Below the pieces are notes generated by a model. That model made no database searches, was not told the origin of the DNA, and saw only the letters and a list, made by a program, of their open reading frames with translations. A program made the position numbers and the translations under genes. 34,691 nucleotides of DNA from positions 26,793 through 61,483 of the forward strand of contig DBTR01000002.1 of assembly GCA_002307145.1 (NCBI GenBank), in the 5' to 3' direction. This DNA comes from Rhodospirillum sp. UBA1311. Its GTDB lineage: Bacteria; Pseudomonadota; Alphaproteobacteria; Rhodospirillales; Rhodospirillaceae. Positions 14,507-22,863 of this stretch are shown piece by piece (position 1 is the stretch's first letter; every line of letters starts with the position of its first letter).

Positions 14507-15829
14507 ATGCCCGAGATTTCGCTGCCGCACGGATGGACGCCGCGCACCTACCAGTTGCCGTTCCTCGTCGCGATGCAGGAGGCGACGGCGGGCGGCGGGG
14601 GACGAGCGGTGCTGGTCTGGCACCGGCGTTCGGGCAAGGATGCCACCGCGCTCAACTTCACCGCCTGCGCCGCGCATCGTCGCCCCGGCGTCTACTGGCA
14701 CATGCTCCCCACCGCGACCCAGGCGCGCAAGGCGGTGTGGGACGCGGTGGATGCTTCCGGCAAGCGCGTCCTCGACAAGGTCTTCCCCCGCGTGCTGCGC
14801 GCCGGCACCAACGCCACCGAAATGAAGATCTCGCTGAAATGCGGTGCGATCTGGCAACTCGTGGGGTCCGACAACTTCAATTCCCTGGTCGGCGCGAACC
14901 CGGTGGGCGTGGTGTTCTCCGAGTACTCCCTGGCCGACCCGGCTGCGTGGGATTACGTCCGTCCGATTCTCGCCGAGAATGGCGGCTGGGCGGTGTTCAT
15001 CTTTACCCCGCGCGGTCGCAACCACGGCTACGTGCTGCTCGAAATGGCGCGCCGGAATCCGAACTGGTTCGCCCAGGTGCTTTCGGTCGACGACACCCGC
15101 CGCGCCGACGGCACTCCGGTGATCGGCGCGGACGCGATCGAGGAGGATCGTCGCGCCGGAATGGCCGAGGAAATCCTCCGCCAGGAATACTGGTGCAGCT
15201 TCGACGCGGCGCTCACCGGCGCGTACTACGGCAAGGCGATCGAGGCGGCGCGCAGCGAGGGCCGGATCGGCGGGGTGGAATGGGAGCCCGCTCTGCCGGT
15301 GGAAACCTGGTGGGATCTCGGCATGGGGGATTCCACCGCGATCTGGTTCGCCCAGCGTCTCGGGGCCGAGGTTCGCCTGATCGACTATCTCGAAGCCTCG
15401 GGCGAGGGCCTGAGCTTCTACATCGACGTACTGAAATCCAAGCCCTACGCCTATGGCCGCCATATCGCGCCGCACGATATCGAGGTGCGCGAACTCGGCA
15501 CCGGCAAGAGCCGCCGCGAGACCGCGCAGAAGCTCGGCCTGCGTTTCGAGGTCGCCCCGGCGCAGAGCCTTGCCGACGGCATCGAGGCGAGCCGTGCGTT
15601 GATTCCGAACTGCTGGTTCGACGAAACCAAATGCGCGCGCGGCATCGAGGCGCTCGCCCAGTACCGCCGCGAATGGAACGACAAGACCAAGGATTTCAAG
15701 CCGACGCCGCTCCACGACTGGACCAGCCACGGCTCCGACGCGTTCCGCTACGGCGCGGTGGCGCGGGAGGGCGGCAAGCTCGGCCGTGCGCCGTTGCGCG
15801 CGCCGAGCGCGTTCGCGGTGCTGCGCTAG
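14507..15829 (+). CDS. Phage terminase large subunit
   Basis: A 440-residue DNA-packaging ATPase/nuclease. The ATPase domain has a Walker A-like loop HRRSGKD (39-45), Walker B with catalytic Glu VVFSE (135-139) and a coupling region with FTPRGRNHGY. The RNase H-like nuclease domain begins at TWWDLGMGDSTAIWF (about 266-280) and ends with DWTSHGSDAFRYG (about 409-421); both carry the expected acidic metal ligands. The gene is nearly full length, with no frameshift. GAGGAG at 14496-14501 precedes the ATG. No portal gene follows, although terL is usually next to portal in phages and gene-transfer agents. It ends directly against the convergent pentapeptide gene. Confidence 0.93.
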   Translation: MPEISLPHGWTPRTYQLPFLVAMQEATAGGGGRAVLVWHRRSGKDATALNFTACAAHRRPGVYWHMLPTATQARKAVWDAVDASGKRVLDKVFPRVLRAGTNATEMKISLKCGAIWQLVGSDNFNSLVGANPVGVVFSEYSLADPAAWDYVRPILAENGGWAVFIFTPRGRNHGYVLLEMARRNPNWFAQVLSVDDTRRADGTPVIGADAIEEDRRAGMAEEILRQEYWCSFDAALTGAYYGKAIEAARSEGRIGGVEWEPALPVETWWDLGMGDSTAIWFAQRLGAEVRLIDYLEASGEGLSFYIDVLKSKPYAYGRHIAPHDIEVRELGTGKSRRETAQKLGLRFEVAPAQSLADGIEASRALIPNCWFDETKCARGIEALAQYRREWNDKTKDFKPTPLHDWTSHGSDAFRYGAVAREGGKLGRAPLRAPSAFAVLR

Positions 15830-16993
15830 TCAGTAGCCGGAGTCGGGCTTGCGCAGCGGCGGCAGGTCGTAGCCGTAGGGCAGCAGCGGCTGGTTGCGGC
15901 GTTCGGTCTCGGGATTTTCCGCGCCGCGATAGAAGGTCTGGGCGAGTTGGTCGCGGTCGAGGTTGCGGACGTTCGAGAGGTCCGCGCCGGTCAAATCCGC
16001 GCCGTCCAGCACCGTGCCGATCATTTCCGCGCCGATCAGCACCGCCCCTGCCAGCGACGCTCCCGCGAGGTGGGCGTAGGAGAAGTCCGCGCCCTCCGCG
16101 TGAACCCAGGTGAGGTTGGCGTGTTCGAGATCGGCGTTGGAGAGGTTGGCCTCGATCATCTGCACCTTGCGCAGATCGGCCTTCTGCAGCGTGGCCGAAT
16201 CGAGGTGCGCACCGTTCAGCAACGCGCGCTGCATCGAAGTGCCGTCGAGCGCGGCATAGCCGAGCGCGGTGCGGTTGAGGTTGCAGCCGGTCATCGTCGC
16301 ACCGGTGAATTCGGCATGCTCCAGGACCGAATCTTCGAGAATCGCGCCGGAGAGATCGCAATCCCAGAACTTCGCCTCGTTGGCTTGCAGGCGCACCGCG
16401 CGGATTTCGGAGAGGTCGGCGTCGGCGACGCTCGCGCGGGTGAGGTTGGCGTCGGTGAGGTCCGCGCCGCGCAGGTTCGCCGAGGTGAGATTGGCGTCGT
16501 GGAGCAGGGCGGAGGTGAGGTCGGCGCCGTTGAGCTTGGCGCGCGCCATCCGCGCCGCCTTCAGCGAGCAGCGCGCCAGGGTGACGCCTTCGAGGTCGGC
16601 GTTTTCCAGTTCGACGCCATCGAGGACGAGGTCGGACAACTCCTGGCGCTGCAAATCGATGTGATGACGCGCGAGCCACGAGAGCGTGGCGGCCTGCCCG
16701 GTCGCCTTCGGGTTGCCGCGCGCGGCGTGCAGCGCCTGGCGCTTGGTCTCGGCCATCGTCACCACCCGGTCGTCGGTGAAGCGGTGCCAGCGGCGCGTTC
16801 CGCCGAGGATCACGAATCCGGCGGTCGCAACCGCAGCCAACGCCAGTCCGGCGCCGACCATCCATCCAAGGTCGTCCGAAGTCACCATTGCCGCCTGCAT
16901 CGGGGTTTGCGCAGGGAACGCGGCGAGGCCGGGCAGGTCCTGCGAATGGGGGGATGGCAAATCCACGAAGGCGGACCGGATCCATGATTGCAT
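15830..16993 (-). CDS. Membrane-anchored pentapeptide-repeat protein
   Basis: A 387-residue protein. One transmembrane helix lies near the N-terminus (WMVGAGLALAAVATAGFVIL, about 44-63). From about residue 120 to 350 there are roughly 45 tandem A(D/N)LxX pentapeptides (NGADLTSALL, RGADLTDANL, DGADLTGADL), which fold as a right-handed quadrilateral beta-helix. Function of such proteins varies: DNA mimicry against gyrase (Qnr/MfpA) or scaffolding. The membrane anchor argues against a free Qnr-like protein. ATG at 16993 is preferred, with AAAGG upstream; GTG at 17029 would add 12 residues. It converges on terL with no gap and no visible terminator. Confidence 0.88.
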   Translation of the reverse strand: MQSWIRSAFVDLPSPHSQDLPGLAAFPAQTPMQAAMVTSDDLGWMVGAGLALAAVATAGFVILGGTRRWHRFTDDRVVTMAETKRQALHAARGNPKATGQAATLSWLARHHIDLQRQELSDLVLDGVELENADLEGVTLARCSLKAARMARAKLNGADLTSALLHDANLTSANLRGADLTDANLTRASVADADLSEIRAVRLQANEAKFWDCDLSGAILEDSVLEHAEFTGATMTGCNLNRTALGYAALDGTSMQRALLNGAHLDSATLQKADLRKVQMIEANLSNADLEHANLTWVHAEGADFSYAHLAGASLAGAVLIGAEMIGTVLDGADLTGADLSNVRNLDRDQLAQTFYRGAENPETERRNQPLLPYGYDLPPLRKPDSGY

Positions 16994-17206
16994 CGAGGAA
17001 ACGCCTTTCTTCGCCGGGGTTTGCAGCACGCTTGGTCGCGACTCCGCGACGGCAAGTCCAGCCGAACCTTCATTCTGTATCCATGGGGCTGATTTGCAAA
17101 GAAGAAATCTGTTTAACCGGGTGTGCGCCGGTGTGCGCTATCGCGTTGACTTCGCGCTCCGAGGGTGTTGCATTGATAGGGACTGCGACGCAAACCCGGG
17201 GGAACC

Positions 17207-20200
17207 ATGACCACCAAGCCCACCGCCGCCGAGATGCCCGAAGCGCCGATCGCCGATGCCGCCCCGTCGCCGATGCCGGAAACTCCGCCCGCCGAGGCGA
17301 GCGTCACGCCCGCGCCGCCGCCTGCGCCCGCCCCCGCGCCGAGCGTCACCCCGCCGCTGTCTTCCGCGCCCCCGTCGAGCCGCATCCTTGCCGGACAGAT
17401 CAAGGCGCCGCGCCGCCCCGATCCCGTGCCCGCGCCCGAGGTCGAGATGAAGGAGCCCGACCCGCTGCCCGACACCCCCGACGGGCGCGCCCTGCCGCTA
17501 ATGCTCGGCCTTGCCGCCTCGGTGATCTGGCTCGGCGTCGTCGGCGTTTCGCTCTATCAGTCCGGCCTGCCGACGCTGTCGGGCTCGTCGAGCCTGATCC
17601 CCTGGGAACTCGCCGCGTTCTCCGCCGCCGTCACTCTGCCGGTGGCGCTGATCTGGCTGGTGGTCGCCTATATCGACCGGGGCAAGCGGTTCGAGCATGA
17701 CGTCGCCGAGCTCCGCGCCCTGATGCGGCAGATGGCCTATCCGACCGGCGCATACGAAGCCCGGGTGCGGTCGATCTCCGACTCCCTGCGCGCCCAGGCC
17801 CAGGACCTCAACGACGCGTCGCACCGCGCGGTGCAGCAGGTCGACGCGGTGCGCGCGACCCTTCTGCGCCATACCGAGGACCTCGCCGCCGCCGGCACGC
17901 GCATCGAAACCGACACCGGCTATGCGGTCGAGGTGTTCGGCCGCCATGTCGGCGATCTCCGCGCCGCCGCCGAAAGCACCACCGAACGCACCCGCGCCAC
18001 CGCCGCCGAACTCGGCAAGGAAACCCGCGCGCTCAAGGCCGTGTCCGACGAGACCCGTTCGGTCGGCGCAACCCTGGAAGCGATCCTGTCCGGCCAGGTC
18101 GAGGCAATGGGCGAAGCGAGCCAGACGATGCGCGCCACCTCCGAGACGGTTTCCCGCGAGGCCCGCAAGCAGGAGGATTCGCTTGCCCGCGCCGGTGAAC
18201 TGGCGCAAGCCCATGCCGAGCGGATGACCCAGACCCTGCAAACCCACGCCCAGGTGCTGAACGACACCGCCGAACGTTCGGCGGAGCGGGTCGAAGTGAT
18301 CGCCGCAGCGCTCTCCGACCGCGTCTCCGCGCTCGAAGCGCTGTTCCGCAAGCAGGAGGCCGACCTCACCCAGGCGTCGGAGACCCTCTCCGACCAGACC
18401 GGCCGGATCACCGGCAGCCTCGGGAAGCAGGCCGCCCAGCTCAACCAGATCACCGAAACCGTGCTCGACCGGGTGAAGATCGTCGAGGAAGGGCTCGAAA
18501 TGCAGTCGCGCGAACTGTCGAGCGCGTCGGATTCGGCGATGGCGCGGCTGCGCGCCGTCGGCGACGCGTTCTCGCGCAAGGCCCAGGACCTGGTCGAGGC
18601 GAGCGATCAGGTGGACGCGCGGATCGGCGCGTCGGTCGCCCGCTTCGGCGACCACAGCCTCGCCTTCCAGGACCACGCCCGCGCCGTCGGCGCGGAAAGC
18701 GCCGCCGCCGCAGGAGCCCTCGACGCGCGCTGCAAGATGCTTGGCCAGGCGATCGAAATCGTCCAGGCGAAGGGCCAGGAAACCGGCAACCTGTTGAAGG
18801 ATTATGCCGAGGGGATCAACCGCGATGCCGACCGCGCCGAACTGATCGCCGACACCATCCGCGAATCGCTGCGCAAGCAGGCGGACGAACTCGCCGGCGT
18901 GGTGCAACTGGTGGCGACCCAGGCCCGCCTCGGCGAGGCCTCGATGAGCCAGCAGAGCCGCCATCTCAACGAAACCGCCGCCGAGGTGATGGATCGGATT
19001 CGCGGCATCAGCGAAGCCATGCGCGCCTCCACCAACGAACTCATCGCCGCCTCATCCAAGGTCGGCTTCGAGCTTGAGGCGGTGGGCGAGACCCTGCGCC
19101 AGCGCGGCAAGGACGTCGGCGAGGCCGCCGAGGAGGCGACCGGGCGGACGCTTGCGGCCGGCGACAAGCTGGTGGTCAAGATCCAGCAGGTCCAGGACGC
19201 CAGCAACGTCTCGGTCGGGCATCTCGCCGGGGCGATGGACGACATCGGCCAGCGCGCCGGGCAGATCAAGGTCGCGACCGAAACCGCGCGCAACCAGATC
19301 GAGGACGTCGGCCAGGTCCTCGCCAGGAACTCGGATCAGGTCGGCCGGATCGCGGGCGAGGCGCAAAAGGCGCTGACCGCATTCGGCGGGGCGCTGCGCG
19401 AGCGCTCGATGGAGTTCCTCAAGAACACCGACGAGGCGTCGAGCCGGGTGCGCTCGCTCGGCGACGCGCTGCACCAGATCGCGCGCGACTTCGACGATAC
19501 CGCCGGGCGCAGCTCCGCCCAGGTCACGGTGGCGGGCGCGCGGCTGAAGGAAACCATCGAGCAGGTCTCGGCCACGACGCAGCGGATCAACCAGCAGATC
19601 GGCGAGGCGCGCGACGCCTTCCGCGCCCAGTCGGGCGATCTCGCGGGCAGCGCCGACGCCACCGTCGACAAGGTCAAGATCCTCATCGACACGGTGCGGC
19701 AGAAGGCCTCGGAAATGGCCTCCACCGGCGAACTCCTGGAGGCGCGGGCGCAAAAGCTCGCCACCCTCCTCGATCAGAAGACCAAGGCGATCCTCGCGGT
19801 TTCCGACGAAGCCGAGGCGCGAGCCAAGGCTCTTGAAAACCAGAAGGTCGACGTCGAGACCGACCTATTCCTGAAGGACGCGGCGCAGGTGATCGAGCGC
19901 CTCCAGGCGATCTCGGTGGATATCACCCGGGCCTTCCAGCCGACCGTCGAGGAAGACCTGTGGAAGCGCTACCACCGGGGTGACCAGGGGGCCTTCCTTC
20001 GCCACCTCAGCCGCTCGCTGACCAAGGGCCAGAGCCAGGATATCAAGGACCGCTTCGAGCAGGACGCGGAGTTCCGGGGCTTCGTCACCCGCTACCTCAG
20101 CGAATTCGAGGCGCTGACCTCGCGGGTGCGGCGCTCCGACCGTTCCGACGTGCTGACCGCCGTCCTCACCGGCTCGGACATCGGCCGGGTCTATATGACC

Positions 20201-20230
20201 CTGGCGAAGTCGCTCGGTCGGATCGACTGA
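17207..20230 (+). CDS. Large two-TM coiled-coil protein (TipN-like organisation)
   Basis: A 1007-residue protein. Residues 1-95 are Pro/Ala-rich and probably disordered. Two transmembrane helices follow (about 99-121 and 131-155). The rest, about 160-900, is a long helical, heptad-like region with many Gln, Glu and Ala and little Pro. A compact conserved-looking C-terminal domain follows (EEDLWKRYHRGDQGAFLRHL to AKSLGRID). The layout, two N-terminal TM helices and a huge cytoplasmic coiled coil, matches the polarity factor TipN of Caulobacter. I infer analogy in architecture; orthology needs alignment. The start ATG has GGGGGAA upstream. A possible -35 TTGACT lies at 17146-17151, with a weak -10. 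A terminator follows at 20261-20288. Confidence 0.85.
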   Translation: MTTKPTAAEMPEAPIADAAPSPMPETPPAEASVTPAPPPAPAPAPSVTPPLSSAPPSSRILAGQIKAPRRPDPVPAPEVEMKEPDPLPDTPDGRALPLMLGLAASVIWLGVVGVSLYQSGLPTLSGSSSLIPWELAAFSAAVTLPVALIWLVVAYIDRGKRFEHDVAELRALMRQMAYPTGAYEARVRSISDSLRAQAQDLNDASHRAVQQVDAVRATLLRHTEDLAAAGTRIETDTGYAVEVFGRHVGDLRAAAESTTERTRATAAELGKETRALKAVSDETRSVGATLEAILSGQVEAMGEASQTMRATSETVSREARKQEDSLARAGELAQAHAERMTQTLQTHAQVLNDTAERSAERVEVIAAALSDRVSALEALFRKQEADLTQASETLSDQTGRITGSLGKQAAQLNQITETVLDRVKIVEEGLEMQSRELSSASDSAMARLRAVGDAFSRKAQDLVEASDQVDARIGASVARFGDHSLAFQDHARAVGAESAAAAGALDARCKMLGQAIEIVQAKGQETGNLLKDYAEGINRDADRAELIADTIRESLRKQADELAGVVQLVATQARLGEASMSQQSRHLNETAAEVMDRIRGISEAMRASTNELIAASSKVGFELEAVGETLRQRGKDVGEAAEEATGRTLAAGDKLVVKIQQVQDASNVSVGHLAGAMDDIGQRAGQIKVATETARNQIEDVGQVLARNSDQVGRIAGEAQKALTAFGGALRERSMEFLKNTDEASSRVRSLGDALHQIARDFDDTAGRSSAQVTVAGARLKETIEQVSATTQRINQQIGEARDAFRAQSGDLAGSADATVDKVKILIDTVRQKASEMASTGELLEARAQKLATLLDQKTKAILAVSDEAEARAKALENQKVDVETDLFLKDAAQVIERLQAISVDITRAFQPTVEEDLWKRYHRGDQGAFLRHLSRSLTKGQSQDIKDRFEQDAEFRGFVTRYLSEFEALTSRVRRSDRSDVLTAVLTGSDIGRVYMTLAKSLGRID

Positions 20231-20260
20231 CGTCCTACCCATGGATTCAACCTACACGAG

Positions 20261-20288
20261 AGCCGGGGGCGGAGTTCCCCGGCTTTTT
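20261..20288 (+). terminator. Intrinsic terminator after the coiled-coil gene
   Basis: AGCCGGGG (20261-20268) pairs perfectly with CCCCGGCT (20277-20284) around an 8-base loop, followed by a five-T run (20284-20288). Confidence 0.88.
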
Positions 20289-20378
20289 CTGTGGGGAATG
20301 CGAAGAATTTATGTGAGTCAGTGATCTGCGGCACATTGACATCGAAATATGCTTGACGCCGGAGGTGATTCGGAGAGC

Positions 20379-21803
20379 ATGGCAACGTACGCACTTGCCT
20401 CCGGCACTGCCCGAAGGACAGATGGCGTGCCCCATTCCCCCCTTAGGATACCCTCGAAGATGGCCGCCTTCGACATCGACCGCGAAACCCGCCTCAAGTT
20501 CCTCACCATCGACGCCGCGTCGATCGCCGCCCTGCGCGAAGCCTGGCCGGTGGTCCGCCCGATCCTGCGCGGCGTTCTCGACGGCTTCTATGAGCATCTT
20601 CGCCGCTTCCCCAATCTCGCCAAGATGTTCGCCTCCGACGCGATGATCGAAGGCCTGAAGCAGGGCCAGTCGCGGCATTGGGAAAACCTGTTCAAGGGCA
20701 CCTTCGACGATGCCTTCATGAACGGCGTGATGGCGGTCGGCGCGGCGCACGCCAAGATCGGCCTCGAACCCCGCTGGTACATCGGTGGCTATTCCCTGGT
20801 GCTGACCCAGCTCCTCGCCGAAATCAGCCGCACCTTCAAGCATCGCGCGGCGAAGCGCGAGGCGATCACCCGCGCCGTCACCCAGGCGGTGTTCCTCGAC
20901 ATGGACCTCTCGGTCTCGGTCTACCAGGAACTCGTCCGCACCCGCCTGATGGAGCGCGAGCAGAAGCTTGAAGCAATGATCATCGCCTTCGACGAACACG
21001 TCGGCCATGCTCTCGGCGAAGTCACCGCCGCGCTCACCCAGGTCGAGGCGGGCACCGCCGAAGTTGCCGCGTTCGCGGGCGAAACCACGATGCGCGCCAG
21101 CACCGTCGCCGCCGCCGCCGAGCAGGCGACCAGCAACGCCAACGCCGTCGCCTCCGCCACCGACCAGCTCTCCGCCTCGATCCGCGAAATCGCCGAACGC
21201 CTCGCCAGCGCCGATATCGTCGCCCGCGACGCGGTTTCCCAGTCCCGCGACGTCGAGGCCGCGATGGCCGCGCTCGCCCATGCGGGCGAGAAGATCGGCG
21301 AAGTCGCCAAGCTGATCCAGGATATCGCGAGCCAGACCAACCTCCTTGCGCTCAACGCCACGATCGAGGCGGCACGCGCCGGCGAGGCGGGCAAGGGCTT
21401 CGCGGTGGTCGCGGGCGAGGTCAAGACCCTCGCCAACCAGACCGCGCGCGCCACCGAAGACATCACCCACCAGATCGAAGGCATCCGCAGCGCCACCGAA
21501 CAGACCGCCAGCGCGATCGAAGGTATCGTCGGCACGATCAACCGCCTCGGCCAGGATACCACCGCGATCTCCGCCGCGATCGAACAGCAGTCCGCCGCAA
21601 CTCGCGAAATCGCCCGCAACGTCGCCGAAGCCGTGCGCGGTACCCACGAGGTCTCCACCAATATCGTCGCGGTCAGCGGCAACGCCGACCAAACCGGCAA
21701 GGTCTCGGAAGACTCGCGCAAGTCGGTCGCCAAGCTCACCGTCACCGCGCGCGGCCTGCAAAACGAAATCGAAGCCTTCCTCGGCAAGGTCCGGGCGGCC
21801 TAA
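20379..21803 (+). CDS. Soluble globin-coupled methyl-accepting chemotaxis protein (HemAT-like)
   Basis: An oxygen/redox-type chemoreceptor of 474 residues with no membrane segment. The protoglobin domain (about 30-190) has the diagnostic GAAHAKIGLEPRWYIGGY, with the proximal haem ligand at His124. The signalling domain (about 200-474) ends in the canonical receptor hairpin IASQTNLLALNATIEAARAGEAGKGFAVVA, which binds CheA/CheW. Aerotaxis is the usual role of this family. ATG at 20379 is chosen because a full Shine-Dalgarno sequence, GGAGGTGA (20361-20368), precedes it. ATG at 20460, nearer the globin fold, is an alternative and would remove a 27-residue unstructured leader. No che genes are in this window. 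Confidence 0.92.
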   Translation: MATYALASGTARRTDGVPHSPLRIPSKMAAFDIDRETRLKFLTIDAASIAALREAWPVVRPILRGVLDGFYEHLRRFPNLAKMFASDAMIEGLKQGQSRHWENLFKGTFDDAFMNGVMAVGAAHAKIGLEPRWYIGGYSLVLTQLLAEISRTFKHRAAKREAITRAVTQAVFLDMDLSVSVYQELVRTRLMEREQKLEAMIIAFDEHVGHALGEVTAALTQVEAGTAEVAAFAGETTMRASTVAAAAEQATSNANAVASATDQLSASIREIAERLASADIVARDAVSQSRDVEAAMAALAHAGEKIGEVAKLIQDIASQTNLLALNATIEAARAGEAGKGFAVVAGEVKTLANQTARATEDITHQIEGIRSATEQTASAIEGIVGTINRLGQDTTAISAAIEQQSAATREIARNVAEAVRGTHEVSTNIVAVSGNADQTGKVSEDSRKSVAKLTVTARGLQNEIEAFLGKVRAA

Positions 21804-21814
21804 GCCGGTAGAAC

Positions 21815-21993
21815 GCGGGCTCTGCCCGCACCCGCTGGGGCCGTGGGCCCCGGACCCCATAACTGGTTTTCGCCGCGTAGCGGCAATCAACCCGCCCTTT
21901 GACCAAGGGCGGGTTGATTGCGCTTATGCGCGAAAAACTAACAGGGAGGTCCGGAGGGTCCGCGACCCTCCGGCGGGTGCGGGCAGAGCCCGC
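21815..21993. repeat. Nested inverted-repeat element between convergent genes
   Basis: The outer arms are perfect 21-bp inverted repeats (21815-21835 and 21973-21993). Inside lie three further hairpins. 21837-21842 pairs with 21846-21851. A perfect 17-bp stem pairs 21883-21899 with 21905-21921 around loop TGACC. A 10-bp stem pairs 21951-21960 with 21964-21973. It has no coding frame of note. It fills the gap between two convergent genes, so it may end transcription from both sides. Its form is that of a REP/MITE-like intergenic repeat family; copies elsewhere cannot be seen here. Confidence 0.85.
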
Positions 21994-22001
21994 ATCTTCG
22001 C

Positions 22002-22844
22002 TTACGGCGCTTCCGCGATCACCGCCTGGCGTTGGCTGCCGAGGTCGCCGACCGAGGCTTCGACGACGTCGCCGGGCTTGAGGAAGAGTTTGCGGCCGAG
22101 GCCGACGCCCGCCGGGGTTCCTGTCGCGATGATGTCGCCGGGGAGGAGGCGGAGGAAGCGCGAGAGGTAGGCGATGAGGAAGCGCACCGGGAAGATCATT
22201 TCGGCGGTGCTGCTGTTTTGCATCAGTTCGCCGTTGACCGCGAGCTTGACGCTGAGGTTTTGCGGGTCTGGGACCATGTCGGCGGTGACGAGGTAGGGGC
22301 CGATCGGGCAGAAGCCGGGCGCGGACTTGCCCTTGCCCCACTGTCCCTGGTGGATGAACTGGTTGTCGCGTTCCGAGACGTCGTTGAGGGTGAGGTATCC
22401 GGCGACGTGGTCGAGGGCGTGGGCTTCGTCGACGTTGTGGGCGGCGGTACCGATGACGACGCCGAGTTCGGCCTCCCAGTCGAGGCGTTTCGCGCCGACG
22501 GGAAAGTAGATCGGATCGGTGGGGCCGCAGAGGCTACCGGTGTGTTTGAAGAACAGGATCGGCTCCGGCGGCGGCTCGCCCTTGGTTTCGCGCGCGTGGT
22601 CGGCGTAGTTGAGGCCGATCCCCATGATGTTGCCGATGCGGCCGACCGGTGGGCCGAGGCGCGGGTGCGCGCCGACTTCGGGCAGGGTTTCGGGGTCGGT
22701 GCTGCGGATGCGCGCGAGGCACTCGGGCGAGAGCGTGGCGGGTTCGAGGTCGTGGACGACGCCGCTCAAGTCCCGGATCGTGCCGTCCGTATGCAGCAGG
22801 CCGGGACGTTCGTGGCCGGCGAGACCGTAGCGCAGCAGACGCAT
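22002..22844 (-). CDS. Fumarylacetoacetate hydrolase (FAH) family protein
   Basis: A 280-residue cytoplasmic enzyme of the FAH fold, which cleaves or hydrates beta-diketo or 2-oxo acids in aromatic and related catabolism. An N-terminal cap (1-65) precedes the catalytic domain. Conserved features are GIGLNYADHARE, ILFFKHTGSLCGP, the metal-ligand segment DWEAELGVVIG, the NDVSERDNQ loop and the C-terminal DIIATGTPAGVG. These features fit acylpyruvate hydrolases and ureidoglycolate-lyase-like members, and the exact substrate cannot be read. GGAG lies 6 bases before the ATG. The universal stress gene lies 19 bases upstream on the same strand, so the two are probably co-transcribed. Confidence 0.9.
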   Translation of the reverse strand: MRLLRYGLAGHERPGLLHTDGTIRDLSGVVHDLEPATLSPECLARIRSTDPETLPEVGAHPRLGPPVGRIGNIMGIGLNYADHARETKGEPPPEPILFFKHTGSLCGPTDPIYFPVGAKRLDWEAELGVVIGTAAHNVDEAHALDHVAGYLTLNDVSERDNQFIHQGQWGKGKSAPGFCPIGPYLVTADMVPDPQNLSVKLAVNGELMQNSSTAEMIFPVRFLIAYLSRFLRLLPGDIIATGTPAGVGLGRKLFLKPGDVVEASVGDLGSQRQAVIAEAP

Positions 22845-22863
22845 GGTGGGCTCCTTCAGGGGG

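Larger units (their letters stand above)
11279..15829. mobile_element. Phage-derived island: CI-like repressor plus orphan terminase, no integrase or structural genes
   Basis: The segment is bounded by ordinary chromosomal genes on both sides. It has a divergent lambda-like control region (13658-13860) between a lysogeny-type leftward operon and a rightward set of a small gene, terS and terL. No integrase, portal, capsid, tail, holin or lysin gene is present. The last base of terL (15829) directly abuts the stop codon of the convergent pentapeptide gene (15830). I could not identify flanking attachment repeats. The left limit is uncertain: it could be 11279 or nearer 11640. Confidence 0.55.

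Noticed and set aside
14507..15829. Terminase genes as part of a gene-transfer-agent cluster
   Set aside because: In alphaproteobacterial gene-transfer agents the large terminase is followed by portal, protease and capsid genes. Here the next gene is convergent and unrelated, and a CI-like repressor is present.
15830..16993. Qnr/MfpA-like quinolone-resistance protein
   Set aside because: It shares only the pentapeptide pattern. A membrane anchor and a long C-terminal tail differ from Qnr proteins, so a gyrase-protecting role cannot be claimed.
17101..17180. Promoter and paired GGTGTGCGC repeats (17120-17128, 17130-17138) before the coiled-coil gene
   Set aside because: A -35-like TTGACT exists at 17146-17151 but no convincing -10 follows at normal spacing, and a 10-base direct repeat alone does not identify a regulator. 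Too weak to list as a feature.
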